Of a stretch of DNA of 7,315 nt, positions 5,358 to 7,315 are shown piece by piece; the first letter of the stretch is position 1, and each line of letters begins with the position of its first letter. The position numbers were made by a program, and so were the translations under genes. The notes beneath the pieces were generated by a model. That model had not been told where the DNA came from. It was given only the letters and a program-made list of their open reading frames with translations, and ran no database searches. This DNA is from an uncultured Eubacteriales bacterium (GTDB lineage Bacteria; Bacillota; Clostridia; Oscillospirales; Acutalibacteraceae). Where the stretch lies: positions 1 through 7,315 of the forward strand of contig CABQAC010000108.1 in assembly GCA_902462035.1 (NCBI GenBank), read 5' to 3'.

Positions 5358-7166
5358 CTAAATCCCGTCCTTTCCTTCTTTTTCCGTGTCTTTCGAAAGG
5401 AGCGCAATACCTAAGTCACGCAGCTGTGCCTGGTCCACCGCGCCGGGCGCTTCAGTCATCAGCTCGCTGGCGTTCTGCACCTTGGGGTAGGCCACTACGT
5501 CGCGCAGATTGTCGCAGCCCAGCATCTGCATGACCAACCGGTCCAGCCCCAAGCCCATGCCGCCATGGGGCGGCGCGCCGTAGCCGAATGCGTCGGTCAG
5601 ATAGCCGAACTTGGCGCGGGATTCCTCCTCGCTTAAATTAAGCAGGCGGAATATGCGGTTTTGCAGTTCCGGGCTGGTAATGCGGATAGAACCGCTGGCC
5701 AATTCCACACCGTTTAGCACCAAATCGTAGGCTTTGGCGCGCACCATGGCTTTGTCGGTTTCCAAATAATCGAGGCATTCGTCCATGGGGGCGGTAAAGG
5801 GGTGGTGCATGGCAACGTATTGGCCCAGTTCCTCGTCATAATCGAAAAAGGGAAATTCCACCACCCACAGAAGGTTGTACCCCTGGGGAATGATCTCGAG
5901 CTTGCGGGCCACTTCGCCGCGCAGCGCGCCCAGCTGGGACAGCACATGTCCATTTTTAGCGTCCGCAATAATCAGCACCACATCGCCGGGCTGGGCGCCG
6001 GTTTGGGCCAGGATGCCGTCCATTTCCTCCTGCGTCATAAACTTGGCGAAGGAGGAGGAGACCCCCTCCCCGGTTAGGCGGATCCAAGCCAGGCCCTTGC
6101 CGCCGATGCCGCGGACCATTTCGGTGAGCTTGTCGATTTCCTTGCGGGTCAGCTGGGCGGCGGCGTTTTGCGCCGTGATGGCGCGCACGCTGCCCCCGGC
6201 GGCCACAGCGCCGGAAAAAACGGAAAAGCCGCAGTCCTTAACGACGCCGCTCAGGTCGGTAATCTCCATCCCGTAGCGGGTATCCGGCTTGTCCGAGCCG
6301 TAACGCTCCATGGCTTCCCGATAGGTCAGCCGGGGCAGCGGCAGGGGAATCTCCACACCCAAAACTTCTCGGAATACCCGCTGTATAAAGCCTTCGCCGA
6401 TCTGCAGCACGTCCTCCATGTCCACAAAGGACATTTCTAAGTCGATCTGGGTAAATTCCGGCTGGCGGTCGGCGCGCAGGTCCTCGTCCCGGAAACAGCG
6501 GGCGATCTGCATATAGCGGTCAAAGCCCGCCACCATCGAAAGCTGCTTATAAAGCTGGGGGGACTGGGGCAGCGCGTAAAAGCTGCCGGGATGTATGCGG
6601 CTGGGCACCAGAAAGTCCCGGGCGCCTTCCGGCGTGGAACGGATGAGCATGGGCGTCTCGATTTCGATAAACCCGTTTTCGTCAAAATAGTCCCGGGTTA
6701 CCTTGGCGATTTTATGCCGCATCAGAATATTGCGCTGCAGGTCGGGACGGCGCAGATCCAGGTAACGGTATTTAAGCCGGATCGCCTCGCTGGTGGTGGA
6801 GTCGGGCAGAATTTCGAAAGGCGGGGTCTGCGCTTCGGACAAAATACGCAGTTCTGCCACCGCCACTTCCACCTCTCCGGTGGGGATCTCCTTGTTTTTA
6901 GCGGCCCGTTCCCGAACAACGCCCCGGGCGGCCAGCACATATTCCGACCGGACTTTCGCCGCTTTTTCAAAACCCTCCCGCGGGCAGGATTCGTCAAAGG
7001 TCAGCTGCAGCAGGCCGGTGCGGTCCCGCAGGTCGATAAAAATCAGCTGCCCCAGGTCCCGCTGGCGCTGGGCCCAGCCGAAAACCACCACTTCACGGCC
7101 GGTATCCGCGGGCCGAAACTCCCCGCAATAGCCGGTGCGCTTGAGTCCTGATATTGTTTCCGCCAT
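5358..7166 (-). CDS. aspS: Aspartyl-tRNA synthetase (bacterial type, class II)
   Basis: AspRS charges tRNA(Asp) with aspartate, using ATP, in the cytoplasm. The protein has 602 residues, the usual bacterial length. The N-terminal anticodon-binding OB fold covers ~1-110 (GWAQRQRDLGQLIFIDLRDR at 30-49). The class II core follows with motif 1 around 150-180, YRYLDLRRP (133-141), the aspartate-site segment QSPQLYKQL (201-209), motif 2 CFRDEDLRADRQPEFTQIDLE (224-244), the bacterial GAD insertion at about 300-420, MHHPFTAP (453-460), and motif 3 GGMGLGLDRLVM (535-546). The C-terminus carries AYPKVQNASELMTEAP. The chosen start is ATG 7166, with AAAGGG 11 bases upstream. An in-frame GTG at 7178 overlaps that ribosome binding site and would add only four residues. 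It is followed with no gap by the zinc-ribbon gene. No T-box signature is visible in the 149 bases upstream. Confidence 0.97.
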   Translation of the reverse strand: MAETISGLKRTGYCGEFRPADTGREVVVFGWAQRQRDLGQLIFIDLRDRTGLLQLTFDESCPREGFEKAAKVRSEYVLAARGVVRERAAKNKEIPTGEVEVAVAELRILSEAQTPPFEILPDSTTSEAIRLKYRYLDLRRPDLQRNILMRHKIAKVTRDYFDENGFIEIETPMLIRSTPEGARDFLVPSRIHPGSFYALPQSPQLYKQLSMVAGFDRYMQIARCFRDEDLRADRQPEFTQIDLEMSFVDMEDVLQIGEGFIQRVFREVLGVEIPLPLPRLTYREAMERYGSDKPDTRYGMEITDLSGVVKDCGFSVFSGAVAAGGSVRAITAQNAAAQLTRKEIDKLTEMVRGIGGKGLAWIRLTGEGVSSSFAKFMTQEEMDGILAQTGAQPGDVVLIIADAKNGHVLSQLGALRGEVARKLEIIPQGYNLLWVVEFPFFDYDEELGQYVAMHHPFTAPMDECLDYLETDKAMVRAKAYDLVLNGVELASGSIRITSPELQNRIFRLLNLSEEESRAKFGYLTDAFGYGAPPHGGMGLGLDRLVMQMLGCDNLRDVVAYPKVQNASELMTEAPGAVDQAQLRDLGIALLSKDTEKEGKDGI

Positions 7167-7197
7167 TTTTATATTCACCCTTTCGCATAAGCCGGGA

Positions 7198-7220
7198 TGC
7201 CCGGGCCGTTTTGCCGGGCA
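7198..7220. other. 7-bp GC-rich hairpin upstream of aspS
   Basis: TGCCCGG (7198-7204) pairs with CCGGGCA (7214-7220) around a 9-base loop. On the minus strand it lies about 32 bases before the aspS start and has no T run, so it is not a terminator in that direction. It could be a leader structure or the end of an upstream gene's transcript. A -10-like TAAAAT lies just upstream (about 7221-7226) but without a recognisable -35. Confidence 0.35.
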
Positions 7221-7315
7221 ATTTTACGCCGTTTTTTCAGCGCAACAGAAAACCTCCCGTTTGGAAGAAATCCGCCAGCCTTTTGGTACTTTGTGTTATT
7301 TGCCGCGCGCCCGCG

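Noticed and set aside
7176..7315. Minus-strand frame open from the right edge to a TGA that overlaps the aspS ribosome binding site
   Set aside because: About 45 codons with low-complexity basic content (KKRRK) and no recognisable C-terminus of hisS or another usual aspS neighbour. It is not distinguishable from chance in so short a stretch.
7167..7315. T-box riboswitch upstream of aspS
   Set aside because: Firmicute synthetase genes often have one, but the conserved AGGGTGG-type T-box sequence with its terminator is not present in the visible upstream bases. AGGGTGA next to the start is simply the ribosome binding site.

Overview
The window looks like a chromosomal segment of a Gram-positive bacterium, most likely a Clostridia-class Firmicute (an Oscillospiraceae-like gut commensal is my guess). 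The reasons are strong AGGAGG-type ribosome binding sites, near-consensus sigma-A promoters, a lipoprotein with a typical LASC lipobox, an MreB start of clostridial type, and base composition that looks moderately GC-rich by eye. It carries no insertion sequence, tRNA, rRNA, CRISPR array or clear phage block.

Layout from left to right. (1) The 5' part of mreB runs off the left edge on the minus strand (396 to 1), driven by a well-formed promoter at 478-506. (2) Divergent from it is a plus-strand gene (616-1368) for a leaderless protein with a degenerate M23 (LytM-like) domain, an SH3-like segment and a short coiled coil. It ends at a bidirectional terminator (1375-1414). (3) A minus-strand two-gene operon is read from a strong promoter (3888-3916). 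First comes a uroporphyrinogen-decarboxylase-superfamily protein (3800-2739), then, after 22 bases, a D-galactonate dehydratase of the enolase superfamily (dgoD, 2716-1568, TTG start). (4) A gap holds a short plus-strand reading frame that looks like the start of an acetyltransferase, and a second strong terminator (4083-4117). (5) A methionine-rich lipoprotein (4924-4136) has its own near-perfect promoter (5004-5031). (6) aspS (aspartyl-tRNA synthetase, 7166-5358) is followed with no gap by a 72-residue zinc-ribbon protein (5357-5139), and the pair ends in a terminator at 5086-5124.

How the parts work together: mreB, aspS and the zinc-ribbon gene are housekeeping. The metabolic unit is the URO-D-like/DgoD pair. 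DgoD has every catalytic residue of the E. coli enzyme and should make 2-keto-3-deoxy-D-galactonate from D-galactonate, but no kinase, aldolase, transporter or regulator is next to it. Its co-transcribed partner lacks the zinc ligands of corrinoid methyltransferases and has no obvious role in galactonate use. That pair, and the M23-like protein with an altered HxH motif, are the least understood items here. I found no clear sign of a wholly new system.

Gaps: 397-615 holds the divergent mreB promoter, a 10-base palindrome and the plus-strand leader. 1415-1567 holds nothing I can support. 3801-4135 holds the operon promoter and leader, the acetyltransferase-like fragment and a terminator. 4925-5138 holds the lipoprotein leader and promoter and the aspS-operon terminator. 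7167-7315 is aspS upstream sequence with one hairpin.
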